A stretch of 64,000 nucleotides of DNA from Paraburkholderia gardini (GTDB taxonomy: Bacteria > Pseudomonadota > Gammaproteobacteria > Burkholderiales > Burkholderiaceae), in assembly GCF_907164575.1 (NCBI RefSeq), contig NZ_CAJQYY010000010.1:122550-186549 (forward strand), in the 5' to 3' direction. The notes under the pieces were generated by a model, which was not told the DNA's origin, ran no database searches, and was given only the letters and a program-made list of their open reading frames with translations. Both the position numbers and the translations under genes were made by a program. Numbering within the stretch: position 1 is the stretch's first letter; each line of letters opens with the position of its first letter. Shown here piece by piece: positions 19,901 to 29,109 of this stretch.

Positions 19901-21040
19901 CTAGTTCAGCTGTGCATGCAGCAGCGACACGATGTGCTGCGCGTCCGACGACGTATCCACCTGGCCGTTTGAGTTGAGCACTGCGACCTGCGTCAGCGCA
20001 TCTCCCTTCGAGCGCACGTTCACGAGGAATTCCTGAGCGGGCTTCTTCGTGCTGCTGCCGCTATAGAACAGTTTGCCGAAGAGACCTTCCTTCTTCAGTT
20101 CCTGCATCGAATCGGCGTAGCGGACGTAATAAATGCCCTTCTCGCGGTCGCGGTTGTCGACGGTGAAATTCGTGCGATCGAGCGCGAGACCCACCCGCAG
20201 CCATGCGCGATCGAACGATTCCGGCAGATCGAGCGTTACGCTGCCAGCGATCTCGTCGACCTTCACCGGCGCCGTCGACGAACGTGCGTCCGTCAGCAGT
20301 TGTTTCGCCTGTGCATCGGTCAGACCGAACTTCTCCATCAGCTTCGCGAGGAACAGCGCTTCGAGCGCCGGGTTACGCGGACGCTCTTCCCAGCGCGACG
20401 ACGTCTTGTCCTGGCCCGTCAGCATTTCTTCCATCTGGCTGTGCGTGATCGAGATGTCCGTCGTGTCGGCACCGCCGCGAGAAACCAGCGTGCGGAAACG
20501 GTCGCGCGTGCCCGACGAGTACGCGAAATCGACCACCTTGCCGATCGTGCGACGGAACCAGTCGTCCGGAATGTTCGCGCGGTTCTCAGCCCAGTCGGTC
20601 GACATGATGCCGGTGGCGGGTGCGTCGGTGGTCAGCGAGAAGCCGTTTTCCTGCCAGAACTCCTGCAGTTGCGGCCAGAGCTGGTCGGGCGAGCGGCCAT
20701 CGACCACGAGCCAGCGGCGGTCGCCATCGCGCTCGATGTGCATGCCGAGCGGATCCTGTGCATTCGGTACGCCTTCCGTCCGGTTGCCTGCTGGCGTTAC
20801 CGCGCGTTCCGGCGCGCCGCCCAGCGCAGCATCGACCGGCGGCGCCACGTAGCGCTGGTCGACCTGGGCGGTCGACAGATCGCTCGGCACGGCGAGCGGC
20901 GGCGCGCTGCCTGCGACCTTGTAGTTCACCTTGTCGGACGAAAACCAGTCGTTCAGCGTGTCGCAGCCGGCGAGCGTAACAAGGGCAAGCGCCAGCGCCG
21001 CCATGCGGGTTGCGTGGAGGGAAAGTGCGGAACGTTTCAT
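19901..21040 (-). CDS. bamC: Outer membrane assembly lipoprotein BamC (NlpB/DapX)
   Basis: 379 residues. The signal peptide MKRSALSLHATRMAALALAL ends at the lipobox LAGC with the lipidated Cys at about residue 26. The unstructured N-terminal segment after the Cys (DTLNDWFSSDKVNYKVAGSA) resembles the part of E. coli BamC that binds BamD. Two helix-grip domains follow. It is an accessory lipoprotein of the BAM complex in the outer membrane. It lies 101 bases after dapA; dapA-nlpB (dapX) pairing is known in enterobacteria as well. Confidence 0.94.
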   Translation of the reverse strand: MKRSALSLHATRMAALALALVTLAGCDTLNDWFSSDKVNYKVAGSAPPLAVPSDLSTAQVDQRYVAPPVDAALGGAPERAVTPAGNRTEGVPNAQDPLGMHIERDGDRRWLVVDGRSPDQLWPQLQEFWQENGFSLTTDAPATGIMSTDWAENRANIPDDWFRRTIGKVVDFAYSSGTRDRFRTLVSRGGADTTDISITHSQMEEMLTGQDKTSSRWEERPRNPALEALFLAKLMEKFGLTDAQAKQLLTDARSSTAPVKVDEIAGSVTLDLPESFDRAWLRVGLALDRTNFTVDNRDREKGIYYVRYADSMQELKKEGLFGKLFYSGSSTKKPAQEFLVNVRSKGDALTQVAVLNSNGQVDTSSDAQHIVSLLHAQLN

Positions 21041-21141
21041 GAAGTCCTTCGTGATGCTGGAACGCGTTGCCTGGTTCAGTGCCGGGAACGTGGGCGATTT
21101 CGACGTCGGTTAATGGAATGGCCGGTGACGCTGGATGGGTA

Positions 21142-22047
21142 TCAGCCCAGCAGACCTGACTCGCGCAGCGCGGCACGCACGATATCGTGGTAGCGCGCGT
21201 CGAGCGGCGTCAACGGCAAACGGATGCCGCCCTGAACGCGGCCGAGTTGCTGCAGCGCCCACTTCGCTGGAATCGGATTCGATTCGATGAAGAGGTTCTT
21301 GTGCAGCGAAAGCAGTTTCAGATGGATTTCACGCGCGGTTTTCGCGTCGGCGGCGAGCGCGGCGCGGCAGAGTTCAGCCATCAGACGCGGTGCCACGTTG
21401 GCCGTCACGGAAATGTTGCCGTGGCCGCCAAGCAGCATCAATCCGATCGCAGTCGGATCGTCGCCGCTGTAAATGCCGAAATGCGCCGGCGCTGCCTTGA
21501 TCAGATGCGCCGCGCGATCGATGCTGCCGGTCGCTTCCTTCACGCCCACGATGCCCGGCACCTGGGCGAGGCGCAGGATCGTCTCGTTCGACATGTCCGC
21601 CACCGTGCGACCCGGCACGTTGTACAGGATCACCGGCAGATCGACGGTTTCCGCGATTTTCGAGAAGTGGCGATAGATCCCTTCCTGCGTCGGCTTGTTG
21701 TAATACGGCACGACCTGCAGCGTGGCATCGGCCCCGACTTTCTTCGCCTGCTCGGTCAGTTCGATCGCTTCGGTGGTCGAATTGCCGCCCGAGCCTGCAA
21801 TCACGGGAATGCGTCCGGCAACGTGCTCGACCGCGGTCTTGACCATCAGCACGTGCTCTTCGACCGACAGCGTGGCCGACTCGCCGCTCGTACCGACGAC
21901 GACGAGACCGTTCGTGCCCTCTTCGATATGCCAGTCGATCAGTTTGCGAAACGCGGGCAGATCGAGGCTGCCGTCTTCGAGCATCGGGGTGATGATTGCG
22001 GGAATGCTGCCGCGAATCTGAATGCCGTCTTGATTGCCGTTAGTCAT
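21142..22047 (-). CDS. dapA: 4-hydroxy-tetrahydrodipicolinate synthase
   Basis: 301 residues. Condenses pyruvate with aspartate semialdehyde in lysine and diaminopimelate synthesis. Motifs: [26 protein letters not shown] (pyruvate-binding), [15 protein letters not shown] with the catalytic Tyr, LYNVPGRT, and GVKEATGSI with the Schiff-base Lys. The lysine product also supplies the cell wall. It lies between the methyltransferase and bamC on the same strand. Confidence 0.97.
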   Translation of the reverse strand: MTNGNQDGIQIRGSIPAIITPMLEDGSLDLPAFRKLIDWHIEEGTNGLVVVGTSGESATLSVEEHVLMVKTAVEHVAGRIPVIAGSGGNSTTEAIELTEQAKKVGADATLQVVPYYNKPTQEGIYRHFSKIAETVDLPVILYNVPGRTVADMSNETILRLAQVPGIVGVKEATGSIDRAAHLIKAAPAHFGIYSGDDPTAIGLMLLGGHGNISVTANVAPRLMAELCRAALAADAKTAREIHLKLLSLHKNLFIESNPIPAKWALQQLGRVQGGIRLPLTPLDARYHDIVRAALRESGLLG

Positions 22048-22089
22048 GAAATGCCATGAATTAGATCAGTAAACCGCGATTGTAGCGGA

Positions 22090-22701
22090 TTAGCCAGCCA
22101 GATCGTAACGCGGCGGGGGTGGAGCCTCTCCCCCGTCGACGGACCGATCCGCCTCCTGAATCGCGCAGATCCGCTGGACGTAAGCGGGACGCGGCTGCGC
22201 GAGAAAACCATCCTGATAAGCGATCACCCGCAGACGCCCGCGAACGGCATCGAGCAACTCGCCCGGTGCCAGCAGAAACGCCGACCGCGAAGGCTTGCCG
22301 ACCGTCTCGTTGCCCTGCGCGAACGTCTCGTAAATCAGCACCCCTGCCGGCGCGAGCGCATCCAGAAGCCGCGGAAAGAGCGGCCGGTGCAGGTAGTTCG
22401 TGACGACGACCGCGGCGAACCTCGATCCCGCAGGAAGCGGCCACGGGCCGTCTTCGATGTCGGCGGCGAGCGTGCTCACCTGTGGCACGTCGTGCAGCGT
22501 CGCGAGCGCGTCCGCGTCGCGGTCGAGTGCGGTGACCGGATGGCCCCGCGCGGCAAACCAGCGCGCGTGCCGCCCGGCGCCCGACGCGACGTCGAGCACC
22601 GCGCCGCCGGGCGTCACGAGATGCGTCCAGCGACGCACCCAGCGTGACGGTTCGGCCAGCGTGGCATGCCGGGAAAGCACCGGGGAGCCGTGGTCGTCCA
22701 T
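22090..22701 (-). CDS. Class I SAM-dependent methyltransferase
   Basis: 203 residues from the ATG at 22701 (MDDHGSPVLSRHATLAEPSR). The Rossmann-type SAM-binding motif I is VLDVASGAGRHARWFAARGH, followed by the acidic motif II residue in VTALDRDADAL and motif IV VVVTNYLHRPLF. The closest look is to small tellurite-resistance or TehB-type methyltransferases, but the substrate is unknown. It lies 20 bases downstream of trpS and 42 bases upstream of dapA, so it is within the operon. A role in lysine or Trp-tRNA metabolism is not implied. Confidence 0.85.
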   Translation of the reverse strand: MDDHGSPVLSRHATLAEPSRWVRRWTHLVTPGGAVLDVASGAGRHARWFAARGHPVTALDRDADALATLHDVPQVSTLAADIEDGPWPLPAGSRFAAVVVTNYLHRPLFPRLLDALAPAGVLIYETFAQGNETVGKPSRSAFLLAPGELLDAVRGRLRVIAYQDGFLAQPRPAYVQRICAIQEADRSVDGGEAPPPPRYDLAG

Positions 22702-22721
22702 ATACAAATCGCTATCGACTA

Positions 22722-23924
22722 TCAGTTGTACGACAGGCCCATGGCCTCGCGCACATCGCGCATGGTCTCGGTCGCGAAACGGCGCGCCTTGTCGCAGCCA
22801 TCGGCGACGATTGCACGCAACAGCGACGGATCGTCCATGTACTTCTGCGCGCGCTCGAGCATCGGCTGCTGTTCACGCAGGATGCCTTCGATCACCGGCT
22901 GCTTGCATTCGAGACAGCCGATGCCAGCCGAACGGCAGCCCTTCTGCACCCATGCGTGCGTCGTTTCGTCGGTGTAGACCTGATGCAGCTGCCATACCGG
23001 GCACTTGTCCGGGTCGCCCGGATCGGTGCGGCGCACGCGCGCGGGGTCGGTCGGCATGGTACGGACTTTCTTCGTGATCGTCTCGGCGTCTTCACGCAGA
23101 CCGATCGTGTTGCCGTACGACTTCGACATTTTCTGTCCATCGAGACCCGGCATGCGCGACGCTTCGGTCAGCATGGCCTGCGGTTCGGTGAGAATGATCT
23201 TGCGCGACCCTTCGAGGTAACCGAAAAGACGCTCGCGATCGTTCATCGACAGGCTCTGCGATTCCTGCAGCATCGCACGCGCCTGTTCGAGCGCTTCGTC
23301 GTCGCCTTCCTGCTGATACGCGACGCGCAGCTGGTGATACAGCTTCGCGCGCTTGCCGCCGAGTTTCTTCGCGGCTTCGTTGGCCTTTTCCTCGAAGCCC
23401 GGCTCGCGACCGTACAGATAGTTGAAGCGGCGCGCGATTTCGCGCGTCATTTCGACGTGCGGCACCTGGTCTTCGCCGACCGGCACGAGCGAGCCGCGAT
23501 ACAGCAGGATGTCGGCCGCCATCAGAACCGGATACCCGAGAAAGCCGTAGGTGGACAGATCCTTGTCCTTCAGCTTCTCCATCTGCTCCTTGTAGGTCGG
23601 CACGCGTTCGAGCCAGCCAAGCGGCGTGCTCATGCCGAGCAGCAGCGCGAGTTCGGCGTGCTCGGGCACCTTGCTCTGGATGAAGAGCGTGGCCTGCGCC
23701 GGATCGATGCCTGACGCGAGCCAGTCGATCAGCACTTCCCAGACGTTCTTTTCAATGACCTCGGGCGTTTCGTAGTGCGTGGTCAACGCGTGCCAGTCGA
23801 CGACGCAGAAGAAGCACGGGTATTCGGACTGCAGCCGCACCCAGTTTTTCAGTACGCCGTGATAGTGGCCGAGGTGCAGCGATCCGGTGGGCCGCATGCC
23901 GGAGAAGATACGGTCTGGGAACAT
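22722..23924 (-). CDS. trpS: Tryptophanyl-tRNA synthetase
   Basis: 400 residues. Class I synthetase with the HIGH-like SLHLGHYHG at about residues 15-23 and the KMSKS-like KMSKSYGN. It is longer than the E. coli enzyme (334) because of an insertion containing EEKANEAAKKLGGKRAKLYHQ, as usual in beta-proteobacteria. An IECK-type Cys cluster (CRSAGIGCLECKQPV) lies near the C-terminus. It starts 7 bases after the M50 protease gene and precedes the methyltransferase. Confidence 0.97.
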   Translation of the reverse strand: MFPDRIFSGMRPTGSLHLGHYHGVLKNWVRLQSEYPCFFCVVDWHALTTHYETPEVIEKNVWEVLIDWLASGIDPAQATLFIQSKVPEHAELALLLGMSTPLGWLERVPTYKEQMEKLKDKDLSTYGFLGYPVLMAADILLYRGSLVPVGEDQVPHVEMTREIARRFNYLYGREPGFEEKANEAAKKLGGKRAKLYHQLRVAYQQEGDDEALEQARAMLQESQSLSMNDRERLFGYLEGSRKIILTEPQAMLTEASRMPGLDGQKMSKSYGNTIGLREDAETITKKVRTMPTDPARVRRTDPGDPDKCPVWQLHQVYTDETTHAWVQKGCRSAGIGCLECKQPVIEGILREQQPMLERAQKYMDDPSLLRAIVADGCDKARRFATETMRDVREAMGLSYN

Positions 23925-23931
23925 GGTTATA

Positions 23932-24594
23932 TTAGAGAAGCGAAACGAGTGGAGTCAGGATAGCCGTCACAGCGTCGTAACCGAGATTGACGAGCGGTCG
24001 CAGCCAGAATGTCGTCAGGGTACCCGTCATCACGAGCGCCATCACAATGAAAAAACCATACGGCTCGATACGCGAGAGCGCAATCGACTGACGCGCCGGC
24101 AGCAGCGCGGTCAGCACGCGACCGCCGTCGAGCGGCGGCAGCGGGAACAGGTTCAGCACGCCGAGCACGAGATTGATGCCGACGCCCGCGCCCGCCATGC
24201 GCGTGAAAAACGGTTCCTGGATGTTCATGGCGGCGAGCGACACGCCGATCACGCCCCATATCAGCGCCTGCACGAAGTTGCACATCGGCCCGGCGAGCGC
24301 CACCCACAGGCTGCCCCAGCGCGGATTACGCAGATTGCCGAACGCGACCGGCACGGGTTTCGCGTAGCCGAACACGAACGCACCGCTCGTCACGAAGTAC
24401 AGCAACAGCGGAATCGCGATGGTGCCGAGCGGATCGATGTGGCGCATCGGATTGAAGGAAACACGGCCGAGCACGTACGCCGTGTTGTCGCCGAGCAGGC
24501 GCGCAACGTAGCCATGTGCGGCCTCGTGCAGCGTGATGGCGAAAATCACCGGCAACGCGTACACGACAATGGTCTGTATCAGGGAGGAATCCAT
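23932..24594 (-). CDS. Site-2 protease family (M50) membrane metalloprotease
   Basis: 220 residues with about six transmembrane segments. The zinc motif HEAAH is at 23-27 in the first helix, and the second-site motif NLFPLPPLDGGRVL (LDG) lies in a later helix. It lacks PDZ domains, so it belongs to the short Rv2869c/MJ0392-like or YwhC-like group rather than RseP. It probably cleaves membrane-embedded substrates, but no substrate is known. It lies 7 bases before trpS and 53 bases after yciO in the conserved cluster. Confidence 0.93.
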   Translation of the reverse strand: MDSSLIQTIVVYALPVIFAITLHEAAHGYVARLLGDNTAYVLGRVSFNPMRHIDPLGTIAIPLLLYFVTSGAFVFGYAKPVPVAFGNLRNPRWGSLWVALAGPMCNFVQALIWGVIGVSLAAMNIQEPFFTRMAGAGVGINLVLGVLNLFPLPPLDGGRVLTALLPARQSIALSRIEPYGFFIVMALVMTGTLTTFWLRPLVNLGYDAVTAILTPLVSLL

Positions 24595-24647
24595 AGCTCG
24601 CTATTGTATCAATGCGGGGAGCCGCGACCGGCGGCTTTCGTTACCGG

Positions 24648-25283
24648 TCAGGCGGGCTGTTCCAGGCCGAACGGCTGAAGGCTGCCGCGGCCTGGACGAA
24701 CGAGTACGGGCTCAGCGCCGGTCAGATCGATCACCGTCGACGGCTCGCACACACACGCGCCGCCGTCGATCACCAGCTCGATCTGCTTTTCGAGGCGCGC
24801 GCGAATCTCCTCGGGATCGTTCAGCGGCTGGGTTTCGCCCGGCATGATCAGCGTCGAACCGAGCAACGGCTGGCCGAGTTCTTCGAGAATCGCGAGCGTG
24901 ATGGCGTGATCGGGCACACGCAGACCGATCGTCTTGCGCGACGGATGCGACAGACGGCGCGGCACCTCTTTGGTCGCCTGCAGCACGAAAACATACGGGC
25001 CCGGCGTCACCGACCTGATCAGCCGGTATTGCCGGTTATCGACCATCGCGAAGTTGGCGAGCTCCGACAGGTCGCGCACCAGCAGCGACAAAAGCTGCTT
25101 CTCGTCGAGACCGCGGATGCGGCGGATGCGCTCGACGGCATCCTTGTCGTCGAGACGGCACGCGAGTGCGTAGCTCGAATCGGTCGGCAACGCGACGACG
25201 CCGCCGTCGTTGATGATCTGCACGGCCTGCTTGACGAGGCGCAGCTGCGGATTGTCGGGATGAAGCCGAAAGAATTGAGACAT
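24648..25283 (-). CDS. yciO: YciO-type Sua5/YrdC-family protein
   Basis: 211 residues. Aligns from memory with E. coli YciO along its length: N-terminal SQFFRLHPDNPQLRL, PTDSSYALAC, LDEKQLLSLLVRDLSELA, TPGPYVFVLQATKEVPRRL and LVIDGGACVCEPSTVIDLTG. The Sua5/YrdC fold binds nucleotides. YrdC (TsaC) makes threonylcarbamoyl-adenylate for the tRNA t6A modification, but YciO is a distinct, poorly characterised branch and should not be named tsaC. It follows the rnm-like PHP gene, as yciV-yciO do in E. coli. Confidence 0.9.
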   Translation of the reverse strand: MSQFFRLHPDNPQLRLVKQAVQIINDGGVVALPTDSSYALACRLDDKDAVERIRRIRGLDEKQLLSLLVRDLSELANFAMVDNRQYRLIRSVTPGPYVFVLQATKEVPRRLSHPSRKTIGLRVPDHAITLAILEELGQPLLGSTLIMPGETQPLNDPEEIRARLEKQIELVIDGGACVCEPSTVIDLTGAEPVLVRPGRGSLQPFGLEQPA

Positions 25284-25363
25284 GGTGAATGATCAGGATG
25301 ACTGGATGTCGCGCTTTCAGCCCGCGACAGGCTGCGCGCACCGCGCGACGCCACAACAGCACG

Positions 25364-26194
25364 TCACAGCCAGCGTTCCCAGACGGGGGTGAGATCGGAA
25401 GGAAGCGGCGGCAGACTGCCGAGATCGACGCGGCCTTCGCCGGCCGCATGAAAATCCGAACCGCGCGACGCCTCGAAACCAAAACGGCGCGCGACGTCGG
25501 CGTATTCGCGATACTGGTCCGGCGTGTGACTGCCGGTGACGACTTCGATCGCCTTGCCGCCGAGATCGATGAATTCGCCAAAGAGCGCGTCGAATTCGAC
25601 CGGCGTGTACGCGTACCGCCCCGGATGGGCAATCACAGCCTCGCCGCCGGCGGTCTTGATCCACTGCACGGCATCGGACAATTTCGACCAGCGATGCGAC
25701 ACGTAACCTGGCTTGCCGTCGCCCAGATAGCGCGTGAACACGTCCTGCGTGGATTCCGCGTAGCCGCTTTCCACCATGTATCGCGCGAAGTGGGTGCGCG
25801 AGATCATGTCCGGATTCGAGACGTAGCGAAGCGCGCCCGCGTACGCGTCCGGGATGCCGAGCGTGGCAAGCTGTTCCCCGATGGCTTCGGCACGCGCCGC
25901 GCGGCCGTTACGCGTGCGCGCGAGGCCTTCCACGAGCGCCGTGTTTTGCGGATCGACGTTCAAACCGACGATATGGACTGTCCGCGACGCCCAGGTGACC
26001 GATATTTCGACGCCGCTCAGATAACGCATGCCAAGCGCCGTCGCGGCCGCACGCGCTTCCGCCTGACCGCCTACTTCATCGTGGTCGGTCAGCGCCCACA
26101 GCGTCACGCCGCCCGCGTGCGCGCGGCGCGCGACCTCGGCCGGCGCGAACTGGCCGTCGGAAACCGTGGAATGGCAGTGCAGATCGGCGTTCAT
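25364..26194 (-). CDS. rnm: PHP-domain phosphatase/RNase AM (YciV-like)
   Basis: 276 residues from the ATG at 26194, which has a CAGGG site; a longer frame adds eight residues. The PHP metal-binding motif appears at the N-terminus as NADLHCHSTVSDG, with WALTDHDEVGG as the second motif and a C-terminal GSDFHAAGE carrying a metal ligand. The E. coli homologue YciV (Rnm/RNase AM) removes 3'-phosphate from pAp-type nucleotides and matures 5' ends of 5S/16S/23S rRNA. It begins the PHP-yciO-M50-trpS run. The symbol is by homology. Confidence 0.86.
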   Translation of the reverse strand: MNADLHCHSTVSDGQFAPAEVARRAHAGGVTLWALTDHDEVGGQAEARAAATALGMRYLSGVEISVTWASRTVHIVGLNVDPQNTALVEGLARTRNGRAARAEAIGEQLATLGIPDAYAGALRYVSNPDMISRTHFARYMVESGYAESTQDVFTRYLGDGKPGYVSHRWSKLSDAVQWIKTAGGEAVIAHPGRYAYTPVEFDALFGEFIDLGGKAIEVVTGSHTPDQYREYADVARRFGFEASRGSDFHAAGEGRVDLGSLPPLPSDLTPVWERWL

Positions 26195-26284
26195 CGTTGC
26201 CCTGTAAAGATTCAGCAACCATTTTACTGCAATGCGGTAGTTCGCCGCACCAATCCTCCGGCGGCCGACGTTATGCGCAAAAAT

Positions 26285-27169
26285 TTATGCGCAAAATCCC
26301 TCGATCAGCGCGGCGACCTGCTCCGGCTGATCGTGATGCACCATGTGACCGGCATCGTCGATGATCTTCTCGCGCCAGTCCGGAAACGCCCGGAAACGCG
26401 CCTTGAACTCGCCGAGCGGGGTTTCGCCGGCAATCGCCGCGAGCGTCGGCGAGCCCGCCGCTTCGACGTGCAGCACCTTCGCCCGCACGTTGCGCCAGAC
26501 GGCCATCACTTCGTCGAGGCGATACTGCAGCGGGCCGCGCATCTTGTGCGCCGGGTCGGCGAGCAGCGTGAAACGGCCGTCCTCCCCCTGTTTCGACCAG
26601 TGTCGTGCGAGAAAACTCGCCCGCTGCGGATCGAGACGCGCGTTCGTGCGGATCAGCCGCGCAGCGACCTCATCGAGCGAAGCGTAGCTTTTCAGCGTGG
26701 GCGGCTCTTTCAGCTCATCGAGCCACGTTTTCAGCCGGCGCGGCCATTGCTCCGCGCGCGACGCGCCAAGCCCGAAGCCTTCGAGATCCACCACGCGGCG
26801 CACACGCTCCGGCCGGGCGCCGGCATACAGACAGACGACGTTCGCGCCCATGCTGTGCCCGATCAGATTGACCTCGCCGGATGGCGCGTAATGGTCCAGC
26901 AGCGCGTCGAGATCCGACACGTATTCCTGAAACCAGTAGTTTCCGCCGCCGTGCGACGCCACTGGCCAGTCCGACAGGCCGAAGCCGCGCGCATCCGGCG
27001 CGATCACCTGCCACTCGCCGCCCAGCGCATCGACGACGAACTGGAACGACGCGGCAACGTCCATCCAGCCATGCAGCATGAAAAGCGCGGGCGCGTCCGG
27101 GTTGCCCCAACGTCGCACATGCAGGCGCACGCCGCGCACCGGGACGAATTCGGACCGGGAGGTATTCAT
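26285..27169 (-). CDS. Alpha/beta-hydrolase family protein
   Basis: 294 residues from the ATG at 27169 (MNTSRSEFVPVRGVRLHVRR). The nucleophile elbow is GHSMGAN, the oxyanion His-Gly is in FMLHGWMDVAASF, and the catalytic His is likely in DAGHMVHHDQPEQ at the C-terminus. Substrate unknown; it resembles the small esterase/haloalkane dehalogenase-like hydrolases. It lies about 90 bases upstream of the PHP gene on the same strand. Confidence 0.85.
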   Translation of the reverse strand: MNTSRSEFVPVRGVRLHVRRWGNPDAPALFMLHGWMDVAASFQFVVDALGGEWQVIAPDARGFGLSDWPVASHGGGNYWFQEYVSDLDALLDHYAPSGEVNLIGHSMGANVVCLYAGARPERVRRVVDLEGFGLGASRAEQWPRRLKTWLDELKEPPTLKSYASLDEVAARLIRTNARLDPQRASFLARHWSKQGEDGRFTLLADPAHKMRGPLQYRLDEVMAVWRNVRAKVLHVEAAGSPTLAAIAGETPLGEFKARFRAFPDWREKIIDDAGHMVHHDQPEQVAALIEGFCA

Positions 27170-27381
27170 GGACGATTTCCAGAAAAGAATGATCGTTCGA
27201 TTATAACGAGATAGTGAGTGGGCGCGGCAATCTGGCAGTACATGGAGGCGACGACAAAAGCGGGCTTCAGGACGATGGCAGCAGGTCAATTTGACGCTTT
27301 TCATCACCGTGGACAGATAAAGCCGACGCCCAATCGTGCAGTCAATCGCACTTCAGCCTGCCGGTGCACGGAGACAGGCGG

Positions 27382-28320
27382 TTATCTCGTCGAAGTCGAT
27401 GCAGTCGATGTGACATCCGGCTCACGAGTGCCTTCTGGTTTCGTCTGATCCGCGGCGGGCGCCGCCTGGCCGGCGTCCAGCCCGGCCAGCGCCGCGAGTT
27501 CGGCTTCGTCAAAACCGGCGTCGCGCCGCGCTTCGAAGTTGAACGGCCCGCGCAACCGGGGCGCGTGATATTGCGTGGCGAGACGCGCGTATGTTGCGTG
27601 CGGATCAAGCGCCTCCCGATCGCACAGATACCGGAACCAGCGGTTGCCGATCAGGACATGGCCGATTTCATCGCGCAGGATCACGTCGAGAATGGCGGCC
27701 GATTCATGGTCGCCCGCCTGCTGGAGGCGCGCGCGAATCGGCGGCGACGCGTCCAGCCCGCGTGCCTCCAGCGTGCGCGGCACCAGCGCCATACGGGCAA
27801 GCACGTCACCGCGGGTTCGCTCGCACATGTCCCACAGGCCGTCGTGCGCGGGAAAGTCGCCGTAGACGTGACCAGAATCTGCCAGCCGCGCCGTCAGCAA
27901 CGAGAAATGATGCGCTTCTTCCGACGCCACTTTCAACCAGTCGAGATAAAACGCGGCCGGCATCGCGGCAAAGCGCCAGACCGCATCGAGCGCGAGGTTG
28001 ATCGCATTGAACTCGATATGCGCGAGCGCATGCAGCAACACCGCACGCCCTTGCGGCGACTGCATGCTGCGCCGCCCGAGTCCGCGCGGGTCCACCAGTT
28101 CGGGCCGCTCCGGGCGGCCGGGCAAACCAGCCGGTTCATCGAGCGACCGCTCGGGCCTGCATGGCAGAAGACCTTCGCAGGCGCGTGCATGGAGATCACG
28201 CGTCGCCACGGCCTTCGTTACCGGATCGCGCTCGCGCAGTACGCCGAGCGCTTCGCTGCGCATGCAGGCGTCCAGTGGCAGCGACGGTGTTGACGACAAA
28301 GAAGAAACGGCTGGATTCAT
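27382..28320 (-). CDS. DUF455 ferritin-like protein
   Basis: 312 residues from the ATG at 28320. It is a ferritin-like helical-bundle domain of the DUF455 family: LLHALAHIEFNAINLALDAV with the Glu and His expected to bind iron, FYLDWLKVASEEAHHFSLL, and ILDVILRDEIGHVLIGNRWF carry the repeated E/H residues. The function is unknown, though iron or oxygen chemistry is likely. It is divergent from the gamma carbonic anhydrase gene and separated from the downstream hydrolase by about 212 bases with no feature that I can name. Confidence 0.9.
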   Translation of the reverse strand: MNPAVSSLSSTPSLPLDACMRSEALGVLRERDPVTKAVATRDLHARACEGLLPCRPERSLDEPAGLPGRPERPELVDPRGLGRRSMQSPQGRAVLLHALAHIEFNAINLALDAVWRFAAMPAAFYLDWLKVASEEAHHFSLLTARLADSGHVYGDFPAHDGLWDMCERTRGDVLARMALVPRTLEARGLDASPPIRARLQQAGDHESAAILDVILRDEIGHVLIGNRWFRYLCDREALDPHATYARLATQYHAPRLRGPFNFEARRDAGFDEAELAALAGLDAGQAAPAADQTKPEGTREPDVTSTASTSTR

Positions 28321-28520
28321 GGGCAACGAACGCTACATAAAACGCGGAAAAATACACGGGTGCATGGCAGCGCACGGCAAAACGCCTGACGGGAACCGGA
28401 CGCGGCGAGGCGCGTCCTGTGCGCAACCGTTTACAATACGCGATTCGACCATGAAGCGCGCCCGCCGCGCTGCCGTCGCGCTCCGCGTCTGGGCGTGACG
28501 CCCGACGCAGAGGAAACACT

Positions 28521-29045
28521 GTGGCAATCTACAAACTTGGCGATGCGGCACCGACCATCCACGAAAGCGTGTTCGTCGCCGATACGGCGACCATCATCGG
28601 CAAGGTCGCCATCGACGAAAACGCAAGCGTCTGGTTCGGCGCCACGATCCGCGGCGACAACGACCGGATTGAGATCGGCGCAGGCAGCAACATTCAGGAA
28701 AACGCGGTGCTCCACACCGATCCGGGTTTTCCGATGACGATCGAAAACAACGTCACGATCGGCCACCAGGTGATGCTGCACGGCTGCACGATCAAGGAAG
28801 GCGCGTTGATCGGCATTCAGGCGGTGGTCTTGAATGGCGCGGTCATCGGCCGCAACTGTCTGGTTGGCGCCGGCGCCGTCGTGACCGAGGGCAAGGTATT
28901 TCCCGATAATTCGCTGATTCTGGGCGCGCCGGCGAAAGTCGTACGCGAACTGACGGAAGCGGACATCGCGAACCTGCGACGCGCCGCGCAAAGCTACGTG
29001 GAACGCAGGGATTATTTCAAGGCGCAGCTCGTACGCGTCGGCTGA
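28521..29045 (+). CDS. Gamma-class carbonic anhydrase family protein (YrdA-like)
   Basis: 174 residues from a GTG at 28521, preceded by GAGGAAA. A left-handed beta-helix built from hexapeptide repeats (ITIRG-type: IGKVAIDENASVWFGATIRG, then ENNVTIGHQVMLHGCTIKEG). Zinc-binding histidines expected in the family are present in VLHTD, IGHQ and MLHG. Enzymatic activity is often absent in YrdA/PaaY-like members. It begins a short plus-strand unit with hslO, divergent from the DUF455 gene. Confidence 0.92.
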   Translation: MAIYKLGDAAPTIHESVFVADTATIIGKVAIDENASVWFGATIRGDNDRIEIGAGSNIQENAVLHTDPGFPMTIENNVTIGHQVMLHGCTIKEGALIGIQAVVLNGAVIGRNCLVGAGAVVTEGKVFPDNSLILGAPAKVVRELTEADIANLRRAAQSYVERRDYFKAQLVRVG

Positions 29046-29109
29046 CAGCCGGAGCGCGCGGCGCGCAGGCGCATTGTCAGAACGAGCGCCATTCGACCGA
29101 GGAAGAGTT

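Noticed and set aside
24648..25283. Calling this gene tsaC (t6A synthesis)
   Set aside because: Its sequence follows YciO rather than YrdC/TsaC, and it lies beside a yciV-type gene.
25289..27214. A 641-codon plus-strand frame over the PHP and hydrolase genes
   Set aside because: Antisense shadow with no domain, while both minus-strand genes have full motifs and starts.
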